From assembly GCF_008831285.2 (NCBI RefSeq), contig NC_045147.1, positions 19,968,581-20,032,580 of the forward strand: a stretch of 64,000 nucleotides of DNA, written 5' to 3'. The notes under the pieces are model-generated. The model was not told the DNA's origin and ran no database searches. It saw only the letters and a program-made list of their open reading frames with translations. The DNA is from Nymphaea colorata (lineage: Eukaryota > Streptophyta > Magnoliopsida > Nymphaeales > Nymphaeaceae). This document shows positions 1 through 13,440 of the stretch, piece after piece. Both the position numbers and the translations under genes were made by a program. How positions within the stretch are numbered: the stretch's first letter is position 1; each line of letters opens with the position of its first letter.

Positions 1-688
1 TTAGACGTGTCTTTTTTTTTAAATAATAATAAAAAAAGTAAAAAAAAACACGTATTGTATAGGTTTTTATTAATTTTTAGGATTTATTAAATGTTTTAAA
101 TTAAAAAAAATTACCAAGATTTTCCTGAGATATGCAACTTTCCTGTATTATACTCAAGAAATTTTTCACCCTACAATACCCATACACATATATGTGACAA
201 TGGTTAGGAGTGATACATAAGAGGAGATGCTGGCCGCTTGGCCTTGGCCCAAGAAATTAAAGGTTCACCGATAGACGTCCCATGTGCTTGGAACTGGGCG
301 TCGTGTCCATACTCCATAACCTCTCGTCTCCTTAGAAGTAATCGCCCATTCTCTAATTTTGCTTTTCGTCGTGATAGGTGTAGTGGTTTTCACCTAAGTC
401 CTGAAGTTACGAACATGAAGGCAAACATGAAAATGTGGTTGCAAAATCTCTTCTCCTTTGTGTTCACAACCGCATGTTCTATGTGCAGAAAAAATTGTAA
501 GCTGAACAGAATTTTTCTAATAAAAGGGGAAAAAAGAGGTTTATTGTGGCTGTGACTGAGAGAGCACGTTCACATCATCAGATTGGGCTGAAACAGCTGG
601 GATTGTCCAATGAAATTGCATCCGCAATTGGTTATAGGAAGAATGCCAACCATATTTTCATACACAAAATAGTTTTTGGTGCATAACC

Positions 689-691
<3 letters not shown>

Positions 692-744
<53 letters not shown>

Positions 745-750
745 GTGTGT
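692..750. repeat. (TA)n then (TG)n microsatellite
   Basis: About 50 bases of uninterrupted TA dinucleotides run into a short TG tract. The hydrophobic YIYIYI open frames on the minus strand are translations of this repeat and not a gene. Confidence 0.95.
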
Positions 751-1679
751 GTGAAAGGATAGTAATGTGCAATCTTTAGGGTCACATACACAACCTGAAG
801 TAAGTAAATCAAGAGAAAGGTGATCTTCCTGAGGAAGGTTGGTGCAATGGTTTTGATTGGAGTATGTGGACGGCCAATATATTATATGATTGGAGTGTAA
901 AAGGTGGCAACTCCTTATTTTATAGGAAAAAAGGTTGCACTGAGAGAGAGAAAAGAAGGGAGAAGGTCTCAAAACTTCACAATGAAAATTAAGAAAGGGT
1001 GAGTTATGGGAAAGCGGGTCGAATATGCACCGGCGGCAGACTTCCAAGATGTCGATTGCTTGGAAGGGGAAGGGAAGATGCCTCGTTTGGATGAGGACGT
1101 ATGGAAGCGGAAAAGGGCAGCGACAGCCCGGCCCTCCGGTGCTTCCTGTTGGGGTTTCCAAGCCTTCTCGCTCCGCCTTCTGCTGCTCGTCAGCCAATCA
1201 TTCGGCCATTGATTTGCTTCCCCTAAGTGCGCATGACTCTCTCTAGCTTCTACCACTAATTATAATAATGAACGCTTACATGAGTCTCTTGTTCCCCAAC
1301 TTAGGGACAAAGAGTAATTCCCAACACACAGTACACTACACTGCATGTCAATATCTTTTTTTTTTTTTTTGAACCCGAACTTCGATGCTATGAGAACAGC
1401 ATGAACCATGAAGTGCTTGCAATCCAGTTGACCTTCTTCTTCTTCTTCTTTAAGCTTTTGATTTTAGAGTGGGCCTCAACAGCCAAGCCCTATAACGACA
1501 CCACCGTGAAATATAATGATAGGATAGAGACTTAATTAATGCCATATTGCAGGATAGAGACTTTAAACACAGCATCTTCAACTTATAGACACCCTTGACA
1601 TGCCTCTGCAACCAACTCTATTGGCAGTCTTCACCAGAATTTATGACTGAGTTTATGCTGAGGTTGATCTTACTGTATC

Positions 1680-1930
1680 GCTGAGAAGTAGTATGTGAAT
1701 ATTCCATAAATTTACCTCAAAGACTCGCATATTCAAAGATCACTAAAACATGTGTTCCATAAATCTGCCCTGATCTTTAGGTCAAATTTATGGAATACTC
1801 ACGAAGTGTTTCTATTTGTACTGCCAAACGACCCCTCGTTACAAAATGTTTTGGCAGGAGAGACATTTTGTGAATGTCTCATGTATTTGCCTAAAGATTA
1901 AGGCAAGTTCTTGGAACAATAATTCTATTG
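1680..1930. mobile_element. MITE-like inverted-repeat segment
   Basis: The segment repeats the theme TTCCATAAATyTrCC in both orientations and holds the end motif CTGCCAAACGACC at about 1832-1844, which is also the right end of the foldback element at 61716-61851. It looks like a broken or nested copy of the same non-autonomous DNA transposon family. Boundaries are approximate and no target-site duplication was identified. Confidence 0.4.
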
Positions 1931-2280
1931 TTTTGTTGATCTGCCTCAATTTTGACACATATTCATGATGTCCTCTGCTGCAAACAGTTCTTTAGGTTCA
2001 GTTTGCCACGGTTGGGTCTGAACCTTCTGATGTTTAGGCGGATGTACTATTTGATCCCCAACTTGTGAAAAAAAAGGCAAACTGCGCTCTGTGATGTCAG
2101 GCACATTTTCCCATCGATCCAAATGAGAAAGAGCGGAAGAGGGAGAGAGAAAAAGGGCCTACCGTGAATGCATGAAAATCGTTGTTAGTTGGTTCAAAAT
2201 CCGGTTACATTTTGTATTGGCTCAAGCAACTCCTGTAAAATTTACTACTCATACAAGTTTTTATACTATCTATATATGTA

Positions 2281-2285
<5 letters not shown>

Positions 2286-2328
<43 letters not shown>
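2286..2328. repeat. (GA)n microsatellite
   Basis: A pure GA run of about 43 bases lies roughly 65 bases past the stop codon of the CHUP1-like gene, so it probably falls in or just after that gene's 3' untranslated region. Confidence 0.95.
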
Positions 2329-2330
<2 letters not shown>

Positions 2331-2392
2331 ATGTCTTGGCAGCTTCTTGATTGAGAAGAGGATGTTGATGTTACAAGAGATGAGATCTGGTC

Positions 2393-4882
2393 TCAGGAAC
2401 TTCTTGATTGGGGAAGAGAATGTTGGTGTAGTTGGCATTCATTCAAGGCCATATTCCTCATCTCCTGGAACGCGCACGCACACTCCCCATCAAAACCTCC
2501 CACAAACTGCAGATACAATGGAATTGAGGCAGAGTTAGAAGAGACAGAGAGAGAGGCACAACGCAATGGAGGCAGAGTTAAAAGAGAATGAGAAAGGACC
2601 TGATGCACACGAAAAGCAAAGCGAACAGCTTGGAGCATGAGGTCTTCTCCCTCTGTACAGGACATTGACTTCAGTTCAGCCGTCACCCGCTTCATACATC
2701 CCTTGGCAATCTTTACTGAACTCATCTTCAACTGTCGAATGAAATTGTTGTTACTTTTCTCAGAAAGAAATGCTTATTAAGGAAGAGCCAGTCTGCTAGA
2801 CAACCAAGCCTTTACTGATTGGGGAATAACAAGAAAATTTTCCACCAATTGCTCTCTGTGTAAATGAAGGTTGGACCTTATATACCTGGGAAACAATTCC
2901 AGTATCAAGCATCCACTCCCACGGGATCCCAAATTCCTTGCATCTCTTAATTGCACCATCCCGCACCTTTTGAATGTTGTAGACACCTTGCTCGACTCTA
3001 CAAGCCAAAGATCCCAAGAAGGTTACTAATGAGAACCATTTCTATTCAAAACCAAATTCAGAATCAGGAAGCAGAAGAAATGTGTGCTAATGATCATACT
3101 TCTCTTGAGAAGCTTGCATTTGCTTCAGGAATGTAGCAATCGGCTGGCGGGCCTCCTGGTTATAAGTAGAGCAAGACTGGGACTCAGCAATGTTTATAAG
3201 TTCTCGGTAGTTGAAGGCAACTTCTCTCATTGCATCGGTTTTGTTCTCTGGCCACTGAAAATGTTTGAGCACGGCCCTCTCGTCAACGAGTTGGGAAAGC
3301 TCTTTGTCAAGCCATCTGATAAAATCTTCCACCTCCTCTATTCTACTGAACCTTGCTTTCTCCACTTTCCTTATGAGTGAATTGACAAAGTCTCCCTTCG
3401 TTTCAACATCTGTTTTTATCTGCAAATAGTTTCGATGTTGGTATCGTGCAATAGCCATGGAAAGCCAGTTTTTGTGTTGGTATAGTGCAATAATTTTGGG
3501 AGCGATATATATCCTGTATGTAGCTTTTCTGTCGTGCGCGCAAGGGTGCATTAGTCTCTAACTCTAATTTAAGTAAATAATAACAAATGTTACGCTAATA
3601 AGAATGAGAAAACTCGATCTCTAGCCTCTCCATCAACAGCAGTACGTCTGCATACACCAGTCTCATCAAGTAACATGAAGCTTGCCATCTACACAGCTTT
3701 TTCAGCATTAGAGGACTTGATACACATAGCCCAACTATAATATATATGCTGCAATTGCTATTGCTTCTTAGCAATGTCTGTGATCTATGACGATTGAAAT
3801 CATCATCAGAATTTCTACTGTTAATCAGATCAGCCTTTCTGCCTGATTAGCCTGTGTTACCATGGTGAGTTAAGCATATGGATTAGAATATAAAAGCCAT
3901 AGGTGGTGTTGTCTATCGTTTCGAATAGTTTTAAGTGTGTTTTCGAAATTTAGATGAGTTTAGAGTAAAAATCTTACTCTTATATCAATGAAGGGACAGG
4001 TAGGCGTAAAATTTCAATAAAATCTGTTAAACACATTTGTTTGCATTTTTAAACAATTTAATTGCTATTTGACCCTTGAAAAAAATGCTCCGGCGGCCGT
4101 GGTGACGGAGGACTAGAATTGCCACCATGAATGTCGATTCAGTTTTCTCAATTGGAAGTATGCGTTCTTAAGCATTTCTACGAGAGGGAAGAAGTAACGG
4201 AGAGAGAGAGAGATAAGGACAGGGCGAAGGTTAGGTGAGATCTACTCACGGCTAACAAGTGAGCAGAACGGTTCTCAATTTCTCCAATCATGTCTCGCGC
4301 GTTCACATTGCCGGCGCCTCCGACGCCCCTCCTTGCCTCCTTCTTAGTCATCCAGTGGTACAGCTGTACCACCTCCGGCAGCCGCCGTATTTCAGCGTCT
4401 CCGGCCGCTGATGATTTCATTGACGGCGGAGGCGGTGGCGGTGGGGGCGAGGGTGATGGTGATGGTTGTTCTACCTTGCTGCTCTTGGCCGAGGCCACAG
4501 CCGCTGCCATTAGTGAGCCAAGCGTTGGAATGGAAGACTCCGGCGTCCTTGGCTTGGTTGGTGGCGGTGGGGGCACGGGCGCGGGCACCGGCATTAACAC
4601 TGACGCGTGTCCTGTGACTAAATTGCAGTCTCCCTTTTGACGCAAACCGTTACGGCTTGCGGTTGGAAACTCCGCCGGAATATCCTGTTTGGTAGCTAGG
4701 AGATTGCCTTTCCTGTCCTTAAGGAGGCCGGAGATCTGTGATTTCAGGCGGACCACCTCCTGCCGCAGGTGCTCATTCTGCTTTTCCAACATCTGGCACC
4801 GTTCTGTCAGCTCAGTGTTGGACGGCTCCCTGCAAGGGTATCCATTCAGAGAAGCGTGCCATGGCGACTTCACTGAACTCAT
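2393..4882 (-). CDS. CHUP1/IPGA1-like protein
   Basis: Five exons on the minus strand: 4250-4882, 3100-3419, 2886-2997, 2600-2731 and 2393-2506. All introns are GT-AG and phases match, giving 436 residues. The start is the first ATG of the frame; the frame stays open upstream only with non-ATG codons. Residues about 22-60 form a coiled coil, 97-157 are proline-rich, and from about 166 the conserved CHUP1 C-terminal region follows, with the motifs PEVVQLY, MIGEIENRSAHLLA, DVETKGDFV, LVDERAVLKHF, CKEFGIPWEWMLDTG and VRFAFRVHQF. CHUP1 itself (about 1000 residues) ties chloroplasts to actin. This is a short paralogue without the outer-membrane anchor and long N-terminal coiled coil, closer to IPGA1/CHUP1-like proteins linked to actin or microtubules. 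The exact role is inferred from family only. Confidence 0.9.
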
Positions 4883-5221
4883 TCTGAGACAATCACCCTC
4901 TACCAAGCACTCGAACCTGCAATTTACAGCATGCAGGTGGGCTAACAGAGGAGCCAACTCAATTGTGGCTGGTTTCCCATTGCAAACTCAGGACTTTCCC
5001 AGTGAACAAGAGGAAATATGAAAATGTTTACAGCAGAAGTTGAAGAAAGCAGATGGTACAGCTAATTGCGAATTCTTTACTGCGATCCGAGAACTCGAAT
5101 CCTTCCTCTAAAGTGGACAAAAGGAAAAGCGGAGCCAACTTAGCAGCAAATGCGGAAAAGGCTGACTGAACTTCTGAACTTCATGTCTCGCTTCGTAAAG
5201 TCTGTTCTGAAACTGGTCTCC

Positions 5222-5229
5222 TATTTATA
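5222..5229 (-). promoter_or_regulatory. TATA box of CHUP1-like gene
   Basis: The minus strand reads TATAAATA here, about 340 bases upstream of the CHUP1-like start codon. This implies a 5' untranslated leader of roughly 310 bases if unspliced. It is the best TATA match in the upstream region; no transcript evidence is available. Confidence 0.5.
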
Positions 5230-5299
5230 AAGTCGATCCAGTGTTGCTGCTTTCATGTGGATCAATCAGAGATTTGTGAGTGAGGAACTTAAACCTTTT

Positions 5300-8200
5300 G
5301 TCTTAAGCATGAGAAGACAGTGACATGAGGTTGGTTAAAGAAATAGTCGGATGGTTGGTAGCTCGGGTCATTATGAGCCATCTTAATGGCTTGCAAGGTG
5401 GCCGGACTTATCTAAAGGAAGACCAGCAGGTACCTTTTTCTTTGCACATGCCGTCAGTGGTCTATTTGGCCAATCTGCAACGTCCTGCAATCTCGCCAAG
5501 AGTTTGACTCTCCATGTTTTTACATCCAAGGTGCGTCCAAGCAGCCGAGAAGATTTCATTCTTCATCTACTAGTTTGTAGAAACTTTGCCATTCATGTGA
5601 GTAGCTTAATATTAAAGGAGGAAAGAAGAACCCACAGAAACTCCTGTCAGTCAGAAAAGGTTCCACCAAAGACATGCGCAAAGAATGACAGTGCATCATA
5701 AATTTGTAACTGATGTGCTGAGACTGGGTCTAGCTCACCGTCTGGCTCATGCTGCTTGGTAAAGTAGGGCAAGATCCAGAATTGGTCATCTTTTTTTGTG
5801 TTATTCTTTTCTTCCTGTGCAAGTCCAACACTTCCAGCTTGCACAGAAAGTAAGCATTTGCTTTTTGCCCTTTATGTTTGTGTGGCTAGCAAGCTTGTCA
5901 CTTAGTAGTGGGCTTAGCGACAAGTGTATCTGTGCCTTTAAATCAAAGACAGTACAAGTTCTTTCCCTTTTATACCTATCGGTTTAGAATTGGTTTTATT
6001 TTTACTTTGGTAAATCTATACTCTAAAGAACCATAATTTGTTAATGCATTCCTTTCTGCTCCTAGTTACGGTAGAAAGCAGAAGTTTGGTGGGGTTGATA
6101 ATCAAGTAAGCCAAATTGTCAGTTTTGTTATCCCACTGTTTCCCCAGATCTACGTTAAAACTCCGACTTTTTCTCTTATGAGAAAGATGAAAAGCGGCCC
6201 AAATTCCACCGACTGGTTCTTTAAAGAAATAAAATGTCTTTATTTCCCTATCATGGCAGGTGGCAGCAACTGGTAAAGCAAATAATTGATTGTTCTCCCT
6301 CTCTCGCTCTCGTACTGAACACTTAAATGTATGCAGTTAACAGAGGTCCAGTCCTTGTTTGATTCTTTACTTTCTGATTCACCTTCTCTGTTGTCATCGT
6401 TTCCAAAACTCTTTCTGTTTAGCCTCTGGTTTCATTTGGTAAATGATTGGTAAACCATGGTTTTACTCCATGGAAGATCGAAACGGATCGATGACGAGGA
6501 AGGGAAGAAATTGCTCGTCCTGGCATGGCTGCTCACCGACGGCTTTCGGCAGGGCCTCCCATTTAATGCGTTTATAATAAGTCATCGCCCTATTACCTTG
6601 CGGCCAGGGAACCCATGATGTGCCAAATCTGTCTTTTCAGTCTTGCCCATCGAAGGAGAAGAGCAAGAAGAAGACTTGGGGAGCTGGGGGACTGTGGCAT
6701 CAACATGGACAACAGAGAGTCCCATCCAATTCCCTGAACCTCAGCCCCACATCCACATTGAAAGCTCCTCCCAAGTTATTAATTCATACACACCTACTTG
6801 CATGGAAATGCCCTATATCTCTCTTCCCCTTATATAAAGGATTTATGTACTTATTGGTCCAGAAGAAATCTTCTTACCTCCTTTCTTCTTACCTCCTACA
6901 GCAAGCATCGTTTGGTCACGATTGGTCAAAAAATCTGATTTGACATTATAGATATATATAAGAGGAATGATCATTCTGGCCCATTTAAGTATGGTCGTTG
7001 ATGTCAAGAAAATGGATGTGCAAAAATGTATGAACTAATATTAAATAACAAATATTAGATAACAAAAATATGCATCACACTTTCTTTTTGTTTTTTTCTT
7101 ACCATTCTTCATAGTTAGATAGTTAGATGACTTTGAAAAGCCATAGTTATCATTTAATTTTCGTATACTGGATCACTTGGGTAACGAATAAAAATCAAAC
7201 TGTTTAAATTTTTATTAGAAAATGGTTTAAACAAAATGTGAACCTCTTAATGTATTTGTAAACACTAATTTTATATAAATTATGATTTAATGTAAGTTAT
7301 TTAATAAAAAATAATCTTTTTTATTATCAAAATTTTGTTGTTATAAGAGCCATTTATTTTTTTATTATTAAAAAACTTTATTAAAATTAAGAAAAGAAAC
7401 TAATTTATTATATGTTTCTCACCGAAGTCACCTTTATCATCATATCTACAAGTGATACTGTTAGGTTGTCGAAAAAGGTACCTGATCGTACACTTTGAGT
7501 CCGATTCTGTGGAATCCGGTCCGGTACTACCTAGAAAACTGAATTGTAAAACGGTACCCCAACCGTTTCGTTTTCTTTTTCTTTTGCTTTTTTTTTTAAA
7601 AAAAAAAGAAACAAGCCGTAGGTCGTAAAGCTATGGCCCAGTCAGCTGAATCGAATTGGAATAGGAATATTTTGTGAACTGGATTGATTAAAAAATTTGT
7701 TTTCAATTTTTTTTTTCAAAATCTGAAAAATAAGTAAAAGGCGCGGGCATTTTACACAAATTAAGGTGGTCAAAATGATAACGTAGTAACAATAGTATTA
7801 CCACAATAATGACATCTTAATAGAAAAAATAGCGGAAGAAACTACAAAAACCATAAACGTATTTACTTTTAGCTTATCAATGATATATACTTGCAGCCGC
7901 CGCTGCTGCCACCAATAATGTAATTAATAATAGAAACAGCTATAATCATTCTACTCAAAAGAAGAAGATCTAACAAAGGACAAACGCTAATATTACAGGA
8001 GGAGTGAAGAAAGAGAAACGTGATCGCCGCAAGAATGACGGAGACGCGGGATCTAGCCAGCCGGCAAGCTCGGAAAGCATGCGATGTTGGAGAAGCCAAG
8101 GCCCTTGCCGGCACCCCGTTCACTAGGCCCAATCTGCTGTTTACATGTCAATTAGTTTGACCAAGTATGCTATATTGTTGGGTCCGGCTAGCAGTTGGTA

Positions 8201-10072
8201 TGGTGGGAAGCTATTTATTTATTCAATTCAAGTAAGCGTCAATCTCTTGCACAAATTCAAGCGACAAAAATTGGAGGTACCAGCCTCCAAGTTGCATGAA
8301 GGCAGTGAGCAGCGACGCCTCTCAACTCGAGTGCGGTTATGAAAAGTTATATATAGTAGTCGTTTACTTGGGCCGTCACAAAATATTTTATTTTCAGCAT
8401 TCTTGTCCACACAGAACTAAGGATATGATAGAAATCCTTATGACGACTCAGTACTACAGAAGAATGACAAAAATCTTCCTACTAGCTTTGTCTCATACTA
8501 GATTGGGTCCATTTGCTACACTACTGCTAAATAGTTAGATCTATGATGGGGAATCTCTTGAATGTTTCTTTTCAAATCATCTATGAAACTGGAAGCCATG
8601 AACAGTGGTCATTTGCGGTAGGGAAGTGCAGTTCATCTCAGCATTTGTTGATATAGAGACGAAGGCGACATCTTCAAAAGTGGGAGGATGATGGATCGCC
8701 GTTTCGCTGCTCACCCAAAATTCTGGCCAGAAGAGTTACCGGAGTTTTATGCCTTGAAAAGCGTAAGGCGGTTTGATTTTTTAACCAATCCACAGATCTA
8801 ACTTCGGTGGCTTTCTTCCTAAAACTCTGCCAGCATGCTACCAACAATGGCCCCCATCTCCCAGCTGTGCCGCGCACTGGAACTGTATGACTATTTTATT
8901 GCAATTAACCATTTCCAAGCAGAAGTTTGTCGGTATATTTAGGACACTCCAGATTCCATAAGCTTGTATTATATAACATAATACACAATGTGACATACCA
9001 TCATAGTAAAATCTTCACTAACAGACTAACAGCAGAAGTCAAAGACAACGACATACCTGCCTATATTCTTTATTGGTCTTGCACGTCCCTAACAATTTCT
9101 CAAATGGGTTCATCCTGTCATAAATGTATATACTATACCAGCAAGATGCGAAGACAGTAGGTAGAGTCGACGAAGAAACGTAGAACCAAATTTGATCTTT
9201 CACAGGTAAACACACACTAGCCACTTAACTTGGATGATATACCCCACACATGGGGCAGCCTGGGTGCTAATCCACTACGGCATGCAATAATACTTGACAA
9301 TCACTATTTTGCTACTACTGCAGCTTTAATTGTCACTTGGCCAGCCAAACTTTGAACTCTGCAATCAGTTAGGAATATGTGGATACTGGAACAGTTGATC
9401 TTGATGGCACTACTGAAAATGGGGGAACAAATTAAAAACAAAAGAATTAAACTAGGAAATCATCAAGGTTGCCGGTTATTTGCATCTAGATGGGCCTTGT
9501 TGAAACCTTGCACGCCCTGTAACCAGCTTCACCTTGTCCATGAATGCAGATCAGAAATCAACATCTCCTTTCTTCAGTCAATGGAAAAACTAAGGTAACG
9601 GTGGGGGCGAGCAGAAGTAAGAATCCAAGCATAAGGAGAAGGAAGAACTACTTTTCTAAAATAAAAGGCAATCAATTGTGAAGCACGTGAAGAGGGAACC
9701 GTTCCCACAAAATATGCAGAAGCGGCAGTACGTGTCACCACAAATGTCCTTTGATGCAGTCGATAGGGTTCCAAGGCCAGCACGAAAGTAAATGGTTTAA
9801 GGCAAAGCAGTGCAGGGCACGTGAACGCGCGCCACCTCCGTGCACTAGATAGAGAAAAAAACACACCACTACTTCGTCTCAAAATGTCACCAAGTATTTG
9901 ATTAGAAAGATTAAGGAACAAGGTAACTGTCTCTGATTGGACAGATGAAAGCACAAAACAGAAATCAAAATTCAAGAATCAAAATTCAAGACTCTTCTCT
10001 ATTTCCTGGCATAACGCCTATTGACTGAAAAGAAGTGGAAGAAGACCACTGGAGACGCTAAGGTCCCAAAAT
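5300..10072. other. Gene-free spacer before PDC copy A
   Basis: No recognised gene. The stretch is AT-rich (notably 6950-7850), with homopolymer A and T tracts. A minus-strand open frame of 133 codons at 9574-9975, just past PDC copy A, has no recognisable domain. A short acidic plus-strand frame at 6643-6837 follows an acceptor-like TTTTCAG but has no partner exon. I see no clear transposon ends. Confidence 0.5.
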
Positions 10073-12981
10073 TTATTGAGGGTTCGGTGGTCGGCTGTTT
10101 GCAGAACAAACTCGAGATCCCCACTCCAAGAGCTCCTTGCTGGTGTCATCTTTGTGACATATCACCTCAATGAAACAGAAGCAATCTTTCTTCTCCCCTG
10201 TAGCAGTCGCTATTGCCTCTATCAGTTGTTCCTCGGTTAGAACCTGCTCACAATGCCGAAAAAGATCAGGGGAAGACTCCACGCGCATGTAGCAAGAAAA
10301 CATGAAAAGAAAAACGATGTGACAACGAATCAACGACAGTAAAAGTTGGATGAGACTATGAAAATTCTGAGTTTTCTCATTTTATAATAAAGAACATTTT
10401 GTCAATATGGTTATTGAAAAAGTACCAAAATTTTGCAAAATGAAAGCCAACAGATGAAGAAGAAAAGAACCTTAGATGTCCAGCAATCCCCTTCACCATT
10501 ATGAATGGCATCAATAAAAGCTGTGTAGTTCCAGTTCTTGATGACATTGTATGGTCCATCATGGATCTCAACTTCAATGGTGTAACCCCCATTGTTGATG
10601 AGGAATATGATGGACTTCTGCCCGCACCGCAGCATGGTTGACACGTCTTGTGCTGTCACCTGCATTGCAGAAAACAAACAGTTAAATGTTAGGATGTGGT
10701 ATAAAAATCCCGTTTAGCACAAATCTCTCCCCATTTGTGAATATTCCTCCAAACGGATTCTGTGCTCCAATGGACCAAAGTATTACCTGAAAGCTTCCAT
10801 CACCAATGCAAGCAATCACACGTTTATTAGTTGCAGCTTGTGCATACCCCAGCGTTGCACCAACAGACCAACCAATTGAACCATACTGCATCTGGAATTC
10901 ATACCTACGAAAATCATGGAAATGACATTAACAAAAGTAAAGAATACAAGACCGTGAAAAGAAAAATGAATGAACGAGAGATTGCGTCCTCACCCACATC
11001 CCTCCGGCAGTTTGAGCTTCTGGCAGTTGAACCAGGAATCCCCCGTTTCAGCAATAACCGCAGTATCGCCAGACAACATTGCCTGCAACTTCCAAAAAAG
11101 TTAGTTTATGGGTTTAAATCTTTCCTAGAGTGAAGCAGAGAGAAATCTATGATGACCGAGCTCCATTACCTGTATGTGTTTGAAGAGGACATTAACCCTT
11201 AAAGGGTCATTAGGTGCCGACTTCGGAGGTGTCCCATGGGGAACAAAAATTCGATGATAGTTCTCGTAAGCAGTCGTGTTCTTTTTCAACTTTTTCGCCA
11301 GAGCCCTCAAGAAATCTTTCATCAGGATGCAGCCGAAGGCCGGTCCATTGGCAACCACCACCCTGTCTGGTGGCACTATGATTGCCTTCTCCTTCTTCAG
11401 CAACAGAGAATACCCAACAGAACTATAGTCATTGAAGATCGGCCCAGCAAAGATGTAAGCATCGGCAGACTCCACAATCTCGGCACAGAATGCAGTACTG
11501 ACGGCGCCCCAATATGTTCCAATGAAGTGAGGCAGCACCTCCGGTACCAACCCTTTGGCCGAGGGCATCACCGCCACAGCATATCCGCAAGAATTGGCCA
11601 ATTCCACGAAAGCGTCCCCTGCCTTCGAAACTCTCAATTTTGGGCCACCGACCATTACTGGCTTCACGGATTTGTTCAGGAAGTCGGCCGCCGCTTCCAC
11701 CGCGGCTTCCAACCCTTTCTGATTGCTCATTCTGCAAAATTAAAGACCATTATAACGGATAAACAATACCAACAACGAAACTCTCTGAGAAACAAATAAA
11801 ACATACTTTGGTGCGAGGGAGAACGGCACAGGTTCTCGGCTAAAGGTAGGGTGAGGAATGGCTGCCAAGTTGCAGCCTACGCTTATGTAAACCGGCTTGC
11901 TCTCTTTCAAAGCAGTCGAGATCGCAGTGTCGATCAATTCATGAGCATCATCCAAGTTATTCACAATTGCCTACAAGCCACCGATCAAGAGATTTCATAA
12001 AAAACAAAGAAATAAATAAACATATCACTACATCCGTCAAATCAAAACTAAATGAAGCTAACAGTAAAAAAGAAAAGACCAATGTCATAACCATCATATG
12101 ATTCGACTGCAATTAACCTAGACAGACGAAATAGCCATGAAGAAGTCCATGTGGATCAAGGTTCATGCTTACTAAGCAGTAAATGATATCGGTAGCGGCA
12201 GTAATCGACCAAAATCCATTTGCAACGAAACCAAGAGTAAGAAATGCGGGGAACACGTTACAAATCTCCATGTACGACCAAATTGTGATCACCAACTTTA
12301 CCATTTTCTAACATCGTATAGCTTAAATTTCGATAGATCAAGCAGCTACGAGGCAGTTAATAGCCACACCGGTATGATCTAATACACAGAAAGGAACCGA
12401 CCAAAAACCAGGAACGCGAAGAAGAAGAAGAAGAAGAAAGCGTGAAGTAGGAGAGCAAGCGATACCTGATAGCAGGTGACCGTCTGGAAGCAGCGGAGCT
12501 CCTGGGAGAAATCCGGCAACCCGATCGTGTGATGAAGGATCCTGTTGGTGCCGTAGTCGTTAGAGTTCGGCCCACCGACGATGCAGATCACCGGCAGGTT
12601 TTCACTGTACGCCCCAGCAATGGCGTTCAGCACGCTGAGGCCGCCGACGGTGAAGGTGACCACACATGCGCCAACGCCCTTGCACCTCGCGTAACCATCG
12701 GCGGCGTACCCGGCATTGAGCTCGTTGCAGCAGCCGATGAGCTTGAGCCCGGGCTCAGCGATGAGGTGATCGAGAAGAGTGAGGTTAAAATCTCCTGGAA
12801 CAGAGAAGACATCGGAGACGCCCACCTGAACAAGGCGCCGGGCGAGATGGCGACCGAGCGTCCAGTCCGCCGAGACGTCGCAGACGGCAGTCGGCGTGAC
12901 GTGCACGGCCTTGGAGGAAGGCGGAGCACCCACGTCGTTGCTGGCCGGCCTGGCACACTCCACTCCGATCTTGGTGTCCAT
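10073..12981 (-). CDS. Pyruvate decarboxylase, copy A
   Basis: Seven exons on the minus strand: 12466-12981, 11807-11970, 11170-11731, 10994-11082, 10787-10904, 10471-10659 and 10073-10243. All introns are GT-AG with matching phases, giving 602 residues, about the length of Arabidopsis PDC1 (607). The cytosolic, thiamine-diphosphate- and Mg-dependent enzyme converts pyruvate to acetaldehyde and CO2, the first step of ethanol fermentation under low oxygen. Visible residues are the cofactor-activating Glu87 in [15 protein letters not shown], the active-site pair His150-His151 in LHHTIG, the thiamine-diphosphate motif GDGSF (478-482) to NN (505-506), and the Glu512 of GGYTIE. The C-terminus is the usual SRPPNPQ. 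Nothing is missing, so it should be active. The intron 6 donor (AAG then GTTCTT) is weak. A second copy lies 8.4 kb upstream in transcription direction. Confidence 0.97.
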
Positions 12982-12999
12982 ATTTCTTTCCTTCTTCTG

Positions 13000-13440
13000 T
13001 CTCTGCTCTGCGGAAAACCTAGACCCTTCTCACCTTCTTATAAGAGTTTCACAGAGAGAAAGAGGAGCAGACGAGGGCCGTTTTGCAGTTGCGGTTATGT
13101 GGGTAGGGGAGGAGAGAGAGAGAAAGAAAAGGCAGATTTTTTTGGGGAGGACTCGAAAAATGTGGAAGAGGAGAGAACGGAAGAAAAGTTCTTGAGAGAG
13201 AAACAGATGATTCGTTTGCGGTGGGTGGTTTCGGTACTTGGGTACGTGAGAGAAACGATTCGAATGAAGGGTCGTCGAGAGAGAGAGAGAGAGATGAAGA
13301 GCTCTTTGCGATCGGCTGGATCCGCAGCAGCTCGCATTTAAAAGAAAGGGGGAGAAGGAAGGTGGGGGGAAGGAAATCGAGAAAACCAGGGGCAGCCTCA
13401 GGGTTTGGCTAAAAGCCTCTGCTCCATTTGCTGCCGCAGT
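13000..13440 (-). promoter_or_regulatory. Leader and promoter region of PDC copy A
   Basis: The region upstream of the copy A start is strongly CT-rich on the coding strand with several (CT)n runs, typical of a plant 5' leader. The coding strand contains AAACCACC near 13224-13231, resembling the AAACCA anaerobic-response core seen in fermentation gene promoters, and TTTTAAAT near 13336-13343 as a possible TATA-like site. These are short motifs and could be chance. Confidence 0.3.

Larger units (their letters stand above)
1..2285. other. AT-rich gene-free stretch
   Basis: No convincing gene is seen. It contains a (TA)n microsatellite at 692-741, a GA-rich patch near 940-960, and an inverted-repeat-rich segment at about 1680-1930 that resembles the MITE at 61.7 kb. 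The open frames here are either driven by the TA repeat or lack recognisable domains. Confidence 0.6.

Noticed and set aside
658-1197. Long minus-strand open frames ending in YIYIYI
   Set aside because: The length is carried by the (TA)n microsatellite and the remainder has no recognisable domain.
6643-6837. Acidic open frame after a TTTTCAG acceptor-like site
   Set aside because: Composition is protein-like but there is no start, partner exon or known family.
9574-9975. 133-codon minus-strand open frame just past PDC copy A
   Set aside because: No domain, no splice link to PDC and no known homologue that I recognise; likely chance.
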